Below are positions 1 through 11,465 of a DNA stretch of 64,000 bases, piece after piece. The notes below the pieces were generated by a model, which saw nothing but the letters and a program-made list of their open reading frames with translations, had not been told where the DNA came from and made no database searches. Numbering within the stretch: the first letter of the stretch is position 1; the number at the start of each line of letters is the position of its first letter. Where the stretch lies: NCBI RefSeq assembly GCF_049306965.1, contig NC_133182.1:35148501-35212500 (forward strand), written 5' to 3'. The translations under genes and the position numbers were made by a program. This DNA is from Danio rerio. Lineage: Eukaryota > Chordata > Actinopteri > Cypriniformes > Danionidae.

Positions 1-915
1 TACATCAAAATGATTCCTTTATTGCGGTAGTTAGAATAGGTAGAAAAATGCTGCTTGGTATATTCTGAATAACAAGAGGTAACGAGCCAAAAGTTTTTGT
101 GAGGAAGAAGAAATCTTGTTTGCTGAACATAAGTGTTGTAAGAAATGTAATCCCTAAAAACTGTTCCTCTGCATGCTAATCCATTCCTATTCGCAGTTCT
201 ACACATTCTAAACAATCAAACAAACAAACTACAATAAGAAACATATATCTGATTTTGCATTATGTACAATTACAAAATTTAATTTTGTGTGAAAATGGAA
301 ATTAAAAAAATACCTGAATTCATGAAAAGTTGTCTTTGATAGCCAAATTGCAAAAACAACATGAAAAGTATTTTATTAAAAAAAAAAAAAAAAAAGTTTA
401 TGACAGAAAAGGGTTTAACATGTTTTTTTCTTCTCTGAATAAATTACTGGTGTTCAGACATATATTTTATAGAATGTTTAGGCTTCTGTTTCTAATAATA
501 ATAATAATATAAATGCCAAACTCCAAATTTAACAAAAGACTATGAAATTAGCCTATTGCATTGTATCTTATGTTTCATTTTTAGCTTCTGAAGTCAAATG
601 CTTTTGTGAAAAGAACAACCTGAAAAGCTTAAAATTTAAAGGTTCAATAAGTTGCTTTAATCTTTGAAATCTACATATTGGGTATATGACTTGGTTAAGT
701 TAAAAAAATCTCCAGAAATATCTATAAAATATCAGATATCAGAAGGTCCATATTGACCATATTTGGAATGGTCTTCAATATCCATGTGCTCTTCTTCAAC
801 TTGCAACCTGCTCTCTCTCTCTGTGTCTCTCTCTCTCTCACACACATGCACGCATGCAGACATGCACACACACAGACAAGCTGTGTTGCTAAATTATAAT
901 TAAACTTGACAAAAG
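1..915. other. Gene-free AT-rich flank with simple repeats
   Basis: No coding exon is recognisable. There is an A-rich run near 379-396, a short TAA run near 494-511, and a pyrimidine/CA tract near 810-875 (CT repeats followed by CA repeats). The short open frames here are low-complexity and have no family signature. Confidence 0.6.
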
Positions 916-923
916 ATGTATTG

Positions 924-1115
924 CAGGGGTCACCAACCCTGTTCCTGGAGAGATACCTTCTTGCACATTTCAGTTGCAACCCTGACCAAACACACCTGTT
1001 TGTAATTATCAAGTGCTGCTTTAGGTACTATCAATTGGTTCAGGTGTGTTTGATCAGGGTTGGGACTGAATTCTGCAGGAAGGTAGCTCTCAAGGAACAG
1101 GGTTGGTGACCCCTG
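924..1115. mobile_element. hAT-like MITE, 192 bp, with intact 8-bp target duplication
   Basis: The ends are inverted copies: CAGGGGTCACCAACCCTGTT at the left and the reverse complement AACAGGGTTGGTGACCCCTG form at the right, and most of the body is also palindromic. The element is flanked on both sides by the identical 8-mer ATGTATTG (916-923 and 1116-1123). An 8-bp duplication and CAGGG termini are typical of hAT transposons; the element is too short to code for a transposase, so it is non-autonomous. A clean duplication suggests a fairly recent insertion. Confidence 0.85.
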
Positions 1116-1123
1116 ATGTATTG

Positions 1124-1770
1124 GGTAGTATTTTGAAGCTACAGAATGATATCAAGAATTAATATCAATCTCTGCATAGATGACATTTGATAAAGAGTAT
1201 TGCGGTTCTTTAACTTTAGAAAAGCTGAGGGATTGAAAAAATTCTTAAAGTCCATTTTATAAGATAAAAGTAAGCATACTTTATGCCTCTTCAGGGTGGA
1301 GCTGAATAAATGTATAATCAATATATCCCTGAAATCTGTATTTATGTTGCATCCTGACCTCTCAAAATAAGAGTCCCACATACATAGTCATTTTAATATA
1401 ACTTATATAAACTTAAAAATAACTAAGGGAAGAGAATAATCATTGCTGTCTCATTAGGAAGCATTGTGGCTTATCAAATGCTGCCTGGGTCATACATATT
1501 AATGATCCCATTGCGACATATCACTCTCTGTAATAGCTACTGATCTCCTGATGAAGAGGCTGCTTGTCAGGACCAGATGACATAGAAAGTTACCTAAAGT
1601 ACAAGCAAATCTTGAGTGCATGTCTCGTGACTCACGCAACAGTCTGTATTGTGTTCTGACAGCCCTATCTTTCACCGGGGTTTTACACTAGCGAAATTAA
1701 ATGAGAATAGGGAAACAATGGTGTTTGTGTCTCACGGTATGACTGTTTCCATAGACTGAACTCTTGTTAT
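1124..1770. other. Intergenic, nothing recognised
   Basis: Mostly unique AT-rich sequence. No splice-bounded exon, RNA gene or transposon end could be supported by eye. Confidence 0.4.
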
Positions 1771-1771
1771 T

Positions 1772-2129
1772 CATTAATACATTCATTGTCTTGACGGCTT
1801 AGTCCCTTTATTAATCCGGGGTCACCACAGCGGAATCAACTTATTCAGCACGTTTTAACGCAGCAGATGCCCTTCCAGCCGCACCCCATCTCTGGGAAAC
1901 ATCCACACACACTTATTCACACACTACAGACAATTTAGCCTACCCAATTCACCTGTACCACATGTCTTCGGACTGTGGGGGAAACTGGAGCACCCAGAGG
2001 AAACCCACGCGAACACAGGAAGAACATGCAAACTCCACACAGAAACGCCAACTGAGCCGAGCCGTGGTTCGAACCAGCGTCCTTCTTGCTGTTAGGCGAC
2101 AGCACAACCTACTGCACCACTGCGTCGCC
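1772..2129 (-). mobile_element. DANA-type tRNA-derived SINE, near full length
   Basis: Read on the minus strand it begins GGCGACGCAGTGG, carries A-box-like and B-box-like (GGTTCGAAC) tRNA promoter blocks, then the conserved body (GTGTGGAGTTTGCATGTTC, GGGTGCTCC-like, GGCTGGAAGGGCATC) and ends in GGGACTAAGCCG followed by an (AATG)-type tail. Flanks ACTCTTGTTAT and ACTCGTTAT look like an imperfect target duplication. The open frames on both strands here are SINE shadows. Confidence 0.9.
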
Positions 2130-2455
2130 ACTCGTTATATATTTTCTTAATATTGCATCTTTAAGTTGAATATACTGTACTGTACTGTGAATATGGCCTT
2201 TTTCAAAGCTGATTTAAATGTGCAACCTTTCATTTAAGAACTTTGAAAAGGTAAAACCAGGTAAAACTCAGCATAATGTGTGAGAACACGTACAACACTG
2301 TTTAAAAACCATAACAGGCTGCACCTCATGAAGTTGTTGAGAGAATATTGAAAGAATGTTCAGAGCTAAAATCTAGATGAAAGGTGATGGATTGTCACTG
2401 TAAAACATTGTGTTTTTTCCTACTAGTTGTCAGATCTTGTTTCAGTTTATTTGCA

Positions 2456-2575
2456 AGTATTATATTATATTATATTAATTATATTAATTATATTATATTA
2501 TATTATATTATATTATATTATATTATATTATATTATATTATATTATATTATATTATATTATATTATATTATATTT
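2456..2575. repeat. (TATTA)n / (TATAT) microsatellite
   Basis: About 120 bases of tandem 5-base units of the TTATA type. It creates an artificial open frame of repeating isoleucine-leucine-tyrosine on the plus strand. Confidence 0.9.
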
Positions 2576-3600
2576 TAAGATAGTATTTTCTTTGAATTCC
2601 TGACTGTAATAAATTGCTCTAGGTCAGTTACTGTATGAGTGCTTCCAAACTTTGCAGTATTTTATGTTTTTTACATTACCTTACTTTATACTGTACTTTA
2701 TATTTATATTGTGTGTTTTCAAGTATGTTTTTTATGAGAGAGAATTTTGAGTTCTCACATGCAGAATTAGTGATGAATCTTGAAATGACCGATGTGCTCC
2801 CTCTGTTCCTGCCAACACAGAGAGTTTTCTATTAAGCAGTGATGTTTGATTTTGTTTTTAGCTTCTCGTACCTGTGCAAATATCAACACTGCAACTAGGT
2901 TGTAGTTTGCCAGGTTGCGCCAACAAACTAGATACATTTTGTTTGATGTGCCAATTGTGTCAGTGAGATGCATTTTACACAAGATCTGGCAATCAGACAA
3001 CACTGGAATAACAAATTGATGTGACTATTTGCATAACAGGGTTAAGGCCATTCAAATTAAGGCAGTTTCACAAGAAAAATAACAAAACAGAAGGAGGGCA
3101 GGAGGTGGTTGTGAAATACAAAAGACTCATGGGAAAAAATGTGAAGTGTGCCGATAAATTATCCAAATGTACAGCAAGGCAAATAAAGACCCTGCAGTGC
3201 AACTTGCTGCAACCCAGCAAGCCCAAAATTTGGACTCAATAAATTAACAATATAAATCAGAGAGATGCATCTGCATGCATAACATGTTTTTGTTTCATCA
3301 GTTGGTTGTGCAACATTAGTTGGTTGTCCAGCATAAAATTATATCCCAAATGGCATTCTGCTGTGTCCAAACTTGCATTAGATTAATATCCTGTCTCCTT
3401 TTTTGTGACATTTTGGGAACCGCTCCCATAATTTTGGGCCCTATTAAACAAACTGAATGACTTAATATTTTGTTTTATTTTGTTTTTTGCAGTGGTGTAA
3501 CACTACAATGAAAAATAATAATAATCACAATAAAAAAAATCCTTGTTTTAATTGGATCCCTTTGTGAGCACAGATCTGTTTTTACACAGCTGACAGTTTA
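2576..3600. other. Intergenic, nothing recognised
   Basis: AT-rich sequence with no exon or transposon terminus that could be supported. Short open frames lack splice signals and family motifs. Confidence 0.4.
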
Positions 3601-3620
3601 GTGCACCACGAAGTGTCCAA

Positions 3621-3621
<1 letters not shown>

Positions 3622-3703
<82 letters not shown>

Positions 3704-3704
3704 T
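3622..3704. repeat. (TTTC)n microsatellite
   Basis: About 80 bases of uninterrupted CTTT units. The poly(Phe-Leu-Ser) frame across it is an artefact. Confidence 0.95.
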
Positions 3705-3853
3705 TGTAGTAAATGTCCTCAAATTTAACCTTCAAATTGCTTTGCACAATCAGTGTCTCCTGTGTTTAATAATGAATGGCATTTTCAGTATAAAACCATA
3801 ATGAAATGTCACTCAGGATTAAATTTATTTCCATACCATTTTTATAATGTTTT

Positions 3854-4145
3854 GGTGGCACGGTGGCTCAGTGGTTAGCACTATCACCTCTCCGGAAGAA
3901 GGTTGCTGCATTTCTGTGTGAAGCTTGCATGTTCCAGCTTCCCCCACAGTCCAAAGACATGGTATAGGTGACTTGGGTAAACAAAATTGGCCATAGTGTG
4001 TGAATGAGTGTATGGGTGTTTTCTAGACCTGCATTGCAATAGGAAGTGCATTCGCCGTGTAAGAAATATGCTGGAATAGTTGGTAATTAATTTTATTGTG
4101 ATAAATAAGGAACTAAGCTGAAGATAAATGAATGAATAAATGAAT
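3854..4145 (+). mobile_element. Old, diverged DANA SINE
   Basis: Starts GGTGGCACGGTGGCTCAGTG, keeps CCCCCACAGTCCAAAGACATG and a GGGACTAAGC-like end with AATGAATAAATGAAT tail. Several internal blocks are missing or heavily changed, so this copy is older than the one at 1772-2129. Confidence 0.85.
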
Positions 4146-6250
4146 TTAGAATGTTTGTTAGTTATCATATGATGTACTGACCAATGCATTGTCTTATCAA
4201 ATCTTTTTTTAATATTTATGCATGGACTATTTAGCATGTCCCGTTATATATGTTGTATGCGTTATGTTCTGCAAGTGTTTTGCATTAAATATTACCAATT
4301 TTTTAAAACCTCAAGATGATTGTACTGTACCTACAGCATCTCTAAAGTTAATTCAGAATTATAGCATCAGTGCAAAAGATTTGTTGAAGTAGGAAATTAA
4401 TATGCGACTTAAGTTTCTGGTATTGTTATTGTAATTCCTAAAACCTTGTTTACAGCCTGAATGTTCTAGGGAAGAAGTTTATATGATGCTGGAGGTGCTT
4501 TTAAAAGTTCTGAAGCACATCCCAGTATGTTTCCAGCAAAATGGATGTTTTAAGCCAAAGAACCTTGTTTATAGCATTGTGTTCTTCTCGGTGGACAACA
4601 TCTGGCAGATTTCCCAAACAACAGACAGAAGTGCCAAACTAGACTGTAATAGATCGGAATGAGGATAGAATGCACTGAGGAAGTTTCAGAACTGGACACA
4701 GATTTACTAGGATCCACCTTACTTGTGGCCTTCCTCGTCATGGGGGTTTGCTCTGCTCATGGTGGTCCCAAAAGGAACTTGATCAACTCAATCATATCAC
4801 GGAAGGTCTAACACCTATTTCAAAGAAGAGGTGGGTTCATTTCCAAAAAAGCTGCCCTGAGGCTCTCCAGTGCTCACGGCTGTGGAGTTTGACAGGTTGT
4901 AGCCCAGGTGTCTGTTGTCCACAGGCACAAAGATGTTGTTACATTTACTGCTGTCAGAGCCAAAGTGTTCAAAAAGCATTGTGATGTATTATTTGCTATG
5001 TAGTTAGCTGTAGCAGAGGTACATGCTCACTGCACCCCCGACTCCCCTAGATATGATACTTCCCCTGTTGATCAATTACAGCACATTAGGACAGATCTAT
5101 TGCAGGTTTTTCTGAATATCTTAACTTTCAATAAAACCAGGTTTAAAATTCTGGTCTTGTTTTGTTGACATGTCAGAGATAAATGTTTTTACAGCTGGGA
5201 TTTAATATCTTTTTTATCATTATATTAAATCAGAAAATGCGGTCAACAGTCAGATAAAAAATACTGGCATGCTTTTTAAATTTTATGTTTAAATGTTATG
5301 AAAAAATCTGGCCAATGATGTATGAAAACCTAATGAATATAGATAGAAAAGTTTGGTTTATAAAATGCGACTGAAGTGGAGACTGTGTCAGTGCTTTTCC
5401 TCCTCTACTGTAACACTTGAGTGTGCATTTTAAATGTTTTCTTTCCACTTGTCTGAAGAAGACATGATATGCAAACAAAGTAGACCAAAGTTTCATAACT
5501 GACAACAATGGTTTTGCCTTTGTGTCTTGCTTTGGAAGAGCAAAGCACAAGAGTTGGAGTTGGGAAACACTCTTTGTTTTTAAGAGTTAGCTGATCTCAT
5601 AATGCTCAATACTGTGAACATGCTGCATTTTAAAACAAGTTAAGCATATTGCTGGAAAAGCAATTCCAGCAATATGGATGTGACTTTTGCAGTAAAAACT
5701 CAAAACGTAAATTCATAAAGAAGGTATAACATTATACTGTAACATCTGTTTATATTTTCCAGAACAACTGACCACAACTGACCACAGAGTCAAGGGACTA
5801 CAAAAATCTGTGCTTTACTGTTTTGTACTTTAAATGAGGAAAATAAACATGCGTTATGGATGTGACCAAATAAAGTATGCGAGTTTGCAGCAAACAACAA
5901 ACGTTGTCGAAATTATGTGAAATAAACTGCACAACCCAAAAGAAATAATCACAATTAAAAGGATAAAAGTTGGCTCTCTATAGAATAAAAATGACAGATT
6001 TTATTTTATTTAAAATTTTTGCATTTATCAGGAAATATGTCATTATGGATGTGACATCTCTCTGTTATGGATTTGATCGATGTAAAATTGCCACTTGCGT
6101 GACTGATAAATCAAATATAAGTTTGAAAACATTGACATATATATTTTTAAGTATTTCTAAAGTACTGTAAAATACTTGCTTACACCAAAAACTTAGAAGA
6201 GGTTTCTGTATTTTGGTGAACACTTTTTTTTTTTTGATGGCAAGGACATT
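4146..6250. other. Intergenic, with one short repeated word
   Basis: No convincing gene. The stretch 4540-5000 is less AT-rich and has open frames on both strands but no splice-bounded, family-like protein. The word ATGGATGTGAC occurs three times (5674, 5856, 6045), and TTGCTGGAA/TTCCAGCAA forms a short palindrome at 5649-5672; these suggest an unnamed old repeat between about 5640 and 6100. Confidence 0.35.
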
Positions 6251-6262
6251 TGCATTTAATTG

Positions 6263-6264
<2 letters not shown>

Positions 6265-6332
<68 letters not shown>
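6265..6332. repeat. (TA)n microsatellite
   Basis: About 68 bases of pure TA. It abuts the left end of the foldback element that follows, which may have inserted at a TA target inside it. Confidence 0.95.
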
Positions 6333-6334
<2 letters not shown>

Positions 6335-7672
6335 CATTGCAATATCATATATATGTGGCTGTCTATCGGCACTGGTGAGGTCGGCGATGGCTCGAGGCTG
6401 CAGGCTAAGTGCCCCTTACCAGTGTCGATAAACAGCCATATCACACTGTTACGAGTGTGATATTGCATTTATACAACAGTCCATCAGCATAATCATGTGT
6501 ATAAAAAAGAAACTTAAACACGGAGAGTTTCAAAAACCCTTTTGTACAAGAAACTACTTTCTTCTGTCATTCATTCACATTTGCAGCTGACGTCAGAACA
6601 GCAGACACCTTTGCTAATGGGCTACAAGCACATGGACCTTTAATTTTAAGCTTCCAGTAAACTGTCTTTCTAGTACAAAATTGTCACATTTAAGATCTGA
6701 TTTTTTACAAATCAGCAAACTTCACTGCCTGTTAGATATATGATATGAAGTGTGTCTCAGATCAAGAAGCACTGCATTAAATTCCATTTCCGCCTGCTGT
6801 CTTTAAAATATGACTTATTTTACCCCAGTGTTTTCAATGGAATTTCTGCGCTAGCCTGTTGCTACGGACTGCTAGTGCTTACGGTCTTTCATCTGGTTTT
6901 ACGCTTAAACAACTAAATGAATGCTTAAGTCTATTCAACTGAATGTATTGTAATTACATTACAACATTGATGGTGTAAAAACAACCTTGTGAAATTAAAA
7001 ATAGTCACAATAAGCTTTCACCCGAAGTTTATCGTTGGTTTTAAAACTCTAGCTGCGCATAGAGCCCATTCACCAATGTCACTTTAGGGCTATTTGAATC
7101 ATTCTCTAGTGAAATATGAGAAAACTAAGCCCCGAAAAAGCCAGAGCAAAGCAAACACTACCAGTTTCTGTGTTATAAACACAGCACTACAAAAATCAAA
7201 AGAGAGAGATTGTCACTTACCTGATTTATAATGATTTGTTCAGCTGTAGTTTGAAATTTACGCTTAGAAATGCTGTTTTCTCCCCTAAGGACCAATTATG
7301 CGGTCTGTCGCCATCTTGTGGCTGGACGTAACCGTCACAGGTCTGCTGGCCAATACACTCAATCCGATGCTCCGAAATTATAAATATTTTAAAATAGGCA
7401 CTGTTTAATTCTGTTTAATGCAATCTAAACAACTATATTCTTGACTAAAAAGCCTTAAAAGTACATTATTCAACAGCAGCAATATTTGTTAAACTGTAAA
7501 GTGTCCTCTGCTTGTAGCTTTGGATGTAATGCAAAAGAGTGAAGGGGCTGGGCCTGGACGAGCGCTGTTATTTGCAGAATAGTGCATGGCTATCAGCCAA
7601 TCAGATTCAAAAACCAGACAGAACTGTTGTATGAATATACTTTGCAAATCACTTCAGACGTTGCAATGTTTA
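6331..7672. mobile_element. Probable non-autonomous DNA transposon with hairpin left end
   Basis: The left end folds: GTGGCTGTCTATCGGCACTG (about 6355) pairs with CAGTGTCGATAAACAGCC (about 6422), nested inside GCAATATCA/TGATATTGC, and TCACACT-AGTGTGA forms a 7-bp stem at 6441-6460. Outside arms ATACAACAGT (6471-6480) and ACTGTTGTAT (7623-7632) are exact reverse complements, and CATTGCAA occurs in inverted orientation near both ends. No transposase frame is seen in between. I take this as one repeat family member; the superfamily is unresolved and the borders are approximate. Confidence 0.55.
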
Positions 7673-7906
7673 GTAGATGCTTATTTATGCTACATACAAA
7701 CTTAGGAAATTGATCCAGTAACATTTTCATTGTCTAATGCTTGAGCAAGAACACAATTAAAGCAAGCAAATAACTATATTTATGAATGTGGAGCCATCTA
7801 ATTGGTGTTAAGCAGTCATCCATAGTCACACAAAGGGTGTCGTTCAGGCGAGAGATGAATAAGACTGTGATAATATTTACAATTTTTATTAAAGACAAAT
7901 TATTTC

Positions 7907-8027
7907 CCAGTGTTGGGTTGCGGCTGGAAGGGCACCCAAATATATGCTGGATAAGTTGGCGGTTTATTCTGCTGTGGCGACCCCAGATTAATAAAGGGAC
8001 TAAGTCGAAAAGAAAATGAATGAATAC
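7907..8027 (+). mobile_element. DANA SINE, 3' fragment
   Basis: Contains GGTTGCGGCTGGAAGGGCA, GCTGGATAAGTTGGCGGTTT, GGCGACCCCAGATTAATAAA and GGGACTAAGTCG with an AATGAATGAAT tail: the last third of a DANA copy, 5' truncated. Confidence 0.9.
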
Positions 8028-8951
8028 AAATTAAATTTGGTGGGCTCTGGAGGAGGGCATAAATCAAGGGTAGCAATGTTGAAGGAAGGAACTAGGAGGG
8101 GAGCTGGAGCAGGAGACTGGTGGAGACCTTGAATGCAGCTAGGAGGACGCCCCAATCCATGGAGGAGGAGTAGCTGACAAACCCAGCTGACCAGAAAAGA
8201 TGGAGCCGCTATCAGTGGAGCCTGAGAATGAGGGAAACATGAGTCAAGGCAGTACTGCTGGGTCATTAGGCAGAGGTGGAATCCACATCTCAGAGGATGG
8301 AGACTATGACAGTGTCCAAATGACTGGGAGGTGTTGAAAGACACACCATGAACCCTCCCCAAATGATGACATGGGCTGAGGGCATAGATGATGGGGCAGG
8401 CTGACTGGCTGCTGGGATGAGACCAGCCAAGCACAAGCAGCTTAAAAACTGGCACAGGCAGTAGAGAACAGGCAGGGTTGGATGGAAACATCAGAGGTGA
8501 GGGAGACATATTGGCTAAAACAAGCTGGGGCAAAAGTTTTAACTCTCCCCATAACAGTTTTCATAGTCCAGTTTGATGACTGGGTTTTGAGTGGGGCTGG
8601 TGTTGTTCTTGCATGTGCAACCATTCATTGGGGATTCACAGGACATCAGCACCCACTCGATGTTGTCCGAGAAGCATCATTAAGGACCCTCCCCAGGCTA
8701 CTGTGCTTGTTAGGCAGTATTTAGTTCAGCAAGCAAGAAGGTGCTCAAGCAGTGCTCTGGGAAGTCCAAATGTTTCTTGAGGGAGCAGCTTTCCTGCTAC
8801 AAATAGAGTGGAAAATGTATTCATAGTACAAACAAAACAAAACACTTGATATTACACTCAAATCTAAGGGCTGGACAAAGTTTAAACAAACATGATTTGT
8901 TCACACAGACTTTAAAGGCAAACAGAAGAACATCTTACCTTTTTGTTGAAC
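8028..8951. other. GC-richer, gene-free stretch of unknown origin
   Basis: Between about 8040 and 8790 the composition is markedly richer in G on the plus strand than its surroundings. A 177-codon frame on the minus strand (8533-8000) is proline/serine/leucine-rich with no domain I recognise. It could be a decayed repeat or an old processed insert; I cannot assign it. Confidence 0.3.
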
Positions 8952-9863
8952 CAGGGGCTGACTGGCCATCTGGCAATTCTGGCAAATGCCAGAGGGGCTG
9001 GACCATTTTTTAAAATGTGTTATAATAATATTTGAATTATATGTATTGTTTTTACATGCAGGCAGCTTTTATCTCTTGCAAGATTTGAATATTATGATGA
9101 TGATGATAGTAATAAAAATATTAATGTTAAGCATTTATAAGCAATGGCCAGCTGGTTTCGAGATGGTCCGACACAATCAGAGGTTACGTGGGTGTAATCA
9201 AAAACTGGCAAGAATGTCAAACAAACAGTAAGTGTAACACAATAAGCTAACTGTCAGAGATGGACCGTAAAAAAGGAAAGGTGGTGCTAAAAAGCTCAGA
9301 GAAAGCAAAAAAATTGCTCTAAAATAAGACGCTGCCAAATACTTAAAATTAACTGAAATAGTCTAGAAAGGGGGCAGCACAGTGGGTCACTGCAAGAAGG
9401 TCGATGGTTCGAGCCTCGGCTGGGTCAGTTGGTGTTTCTGTGTGGAGTTTGCATGTTCGCGTAGGTTTCCTCCTGGCTTCCCTCACAAGTCTAAACACAT
9501 GCGCTATAAGTGAATTGGGTAGGCCCAAATGTCCTTAGTGCATGTATGTGAATGTGTGTGCATAGGGGTTTCCCAGTGATGGGTTGCTGCTTGGAGGGTA
9601 TCCGCTGTGTAAAACATATGCTGGATAAGTTGGCGGTTCATACCGCTGTGGCAATCCCATGTTAATAAAGGGACTATGCCGAAAAGGAAATGAATAAATG
9701 AAGTGATTGCTTGTATAAATTTGTTATAAACGGGTTGTTTTTGTTTCAGTCACATACATTAAATGTTTAAATATCTCATACATTTGGTACTGCTGTCAGA
9801 GTGGTAATGTGGGCTGATGTGGCTACACTGCCAGGGCTGATTTTTAGTCCCAGTCTGCCCCTG
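8952..9863. mobile_element. hAT-like non-autonomous element with perfect 8-bp target duplication
   Basis: Left terminus CAGGGGCTGACTGG and right terminus CCCAGTCTGCCCCTG are inverted copies. The flanking 8-mers TGTTGAAC at 8944-8951 and 9864-9871 are identical, the hAT signature. The interior holds no transposase and is interrupted by a DANA SINE (about 9370-9701), so the hAT insertion is older than that SINE. Confidence 0.85.
9370..9701 (+). mobile_element. DANA SINE inserted in the hAT-like element
   Basis: GGTTCGAGCCTCGGCT, TGTGTGGAGTTTGCATGTTC, GCTGGATAAGTTGGCGGTTC and GGGACTATGCCG identify it. The tRNA-like head is shortened: the A-box region runs almost directly into the B-box region. 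Confidence 0.85.
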
Positions 9864-9871
9864 TGTTGAAC

Positions 9872-11000
9872 ACTTCTGAACCTTGATACTGGGTAGCCAC
9901 TTGAGCAGTAGATAAATCCAGATTACATGTAATCATTAATTACTTCCCAGCACTGCTTAGAGATGGATACATGCACTGTATGCCTAATTGAAAGATAAAA
10001 TAAATAAATTTAAAATGAACATGGATACAACTTTTTAACATTTAAAAAAATTAAGGTGTTACTGGTTTTAAAATCCCTGCAGCAGAAAGTTGAAGCAGGT
10101 GTAATCTAACTTTAGGCACAGCATTTGTTTGACTAGATTTATAAACACAACGGCTGGCTGATTTTCATAGTGTGCAAGCGTCGCCCCTGTCACCTTATCA
10201 GGTTTTGCAGCTCTGCTCATTCCTTGTCTTTTGGGAAGTATGGGCATCATCCTTTTGACATGAATAAGGTATGAAGTGTAAATTTTGAGAGGTGCAACTG
10301 AGGTGACTCTGTGGAAATGTGAGATTGAAAATCTGTTCCCTCTGTGATTTCCATTGGATGAATCATGATGAATTGCAAATACAAAGATGTTTGCGGCTTA
10401 TCTGTGATATACTTGTATTCATATCTTGGGATTGCCATGGGCTAAATAAAGACATTAGTATTATAACTTCAAAAAAACAAAAACAAAAATACACATTAAA
10501 AGGTAAAGACAAATATTCAAATGCATTAGAGAAGCACTGCTATTTATTTTACTTGACAGTTGTAAATTGGACATTGTGACAGTTGTTGTGGCCTTGATTT
10601 GAACAAATGTTTGCTAAGCAAATTGTTGCATGAAACTGCACACTGGTGATTACTTAAGACACCTTTTCAATTGATTTGAGTAAGGCTTTACTATACCTGC
10701 CTGATCCTATTTTCTGATATTTCTTGTTGTCTGCCAGCACAGACAGAAAATGTGAAAACAGTGACTGAGAGGCTGACTGAGAGGCTGTCAGTGGATTTTT
10801 CCACATCAATGAGAAGTCCAATAAAGACAAACAGAGAAGAAAGTAAGGAATAATAATTAAAAATATTTGGAAAGTGTAGCAATCATGCACCCATTTACAA
10901 AGTCATACTGAAATTAGTCTTCATTATGTAAACTTAAATTTAAGCATTAAATAAGCACTGGTAAACCAATATTTTCTAAAGTCAAGTGTACTTAATTTTA
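9872..11000. other. Intergenic, nothing recognised
   Basis: Unique-looking AT-rich DNA. No exon, RNA gene or transposon terminus supported. Confidence 0.4.
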
Positions 11001-11465
11001 TACAGTTGAAGTCAAAATTATTTGCCCCCTTTGATTTGTTTTCTTTTCCTTTTTAAATATTTCCCAAATTATGTTCAACAGAGCAAGGAAATTTGTTTCA
11101 TTTCGGCTAGAATAAAAGCAGTTTTTAATTTTTAAACACCATTTTAAGGTCAAAATTATTAACCCCTTTAAGCAATATATATTTTTTGATAGTCTACAGA
11201 ACAAACCATTGTTATACAATAACTTACCCTAACCTGCCTAGTTAACCTAATTAACTTTACATGTTACTTAATTAGGCCTTTACATGTCACTTTAAACTGT
11301 ATAAAAGTGTCTTGAAAAATATCTAGTCAAATATTATTTACTGTCATCATGGCGAAGATAAAAGAAATCAGTCATTAGAGATGAGTTACTAAAACTATTA
11401 TTTTTAGAAATGTGTTGAAAAAAATCTTCTCTCCCTTATATAGCAATTGGGGAAAAATTCAGAGG
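11001..11465 (+). mobile_element. Tc1/mariner-like non-autonomous element, 3' end eroded
   Basis: Begins TACAGTTGAAGTCAAAATTA, the inverted terminus of a very abundant zebrafish Tc1-like family, and keeps internal blocks TTCGGCTAGAATAAAAGCAG, CCTGCCTAGTTAACC and GTGTCTTGAAAAATATCTAG. The expected right terminus after GAAATTGGGG-like sequence is missing. No transposase is encoded. A second copy in the opposite orientation lies at 36922-37421. Confidence 0.85.

Noticed and set aside
1949-2150. Open frames on both strands
   Set aside because: They lie within a DANA SINE.
4540-5000. Possible coding exon(s) with balanced composition
   Set aside because: Frames on both strands are short, have no splice-bounded continuity and match no family I know.
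8000-8533. 177-aa minus-strand open frame
   Set aside because: Low-complexity composition, no recognisable domain or splice context; kept only as an unexplained stretch.
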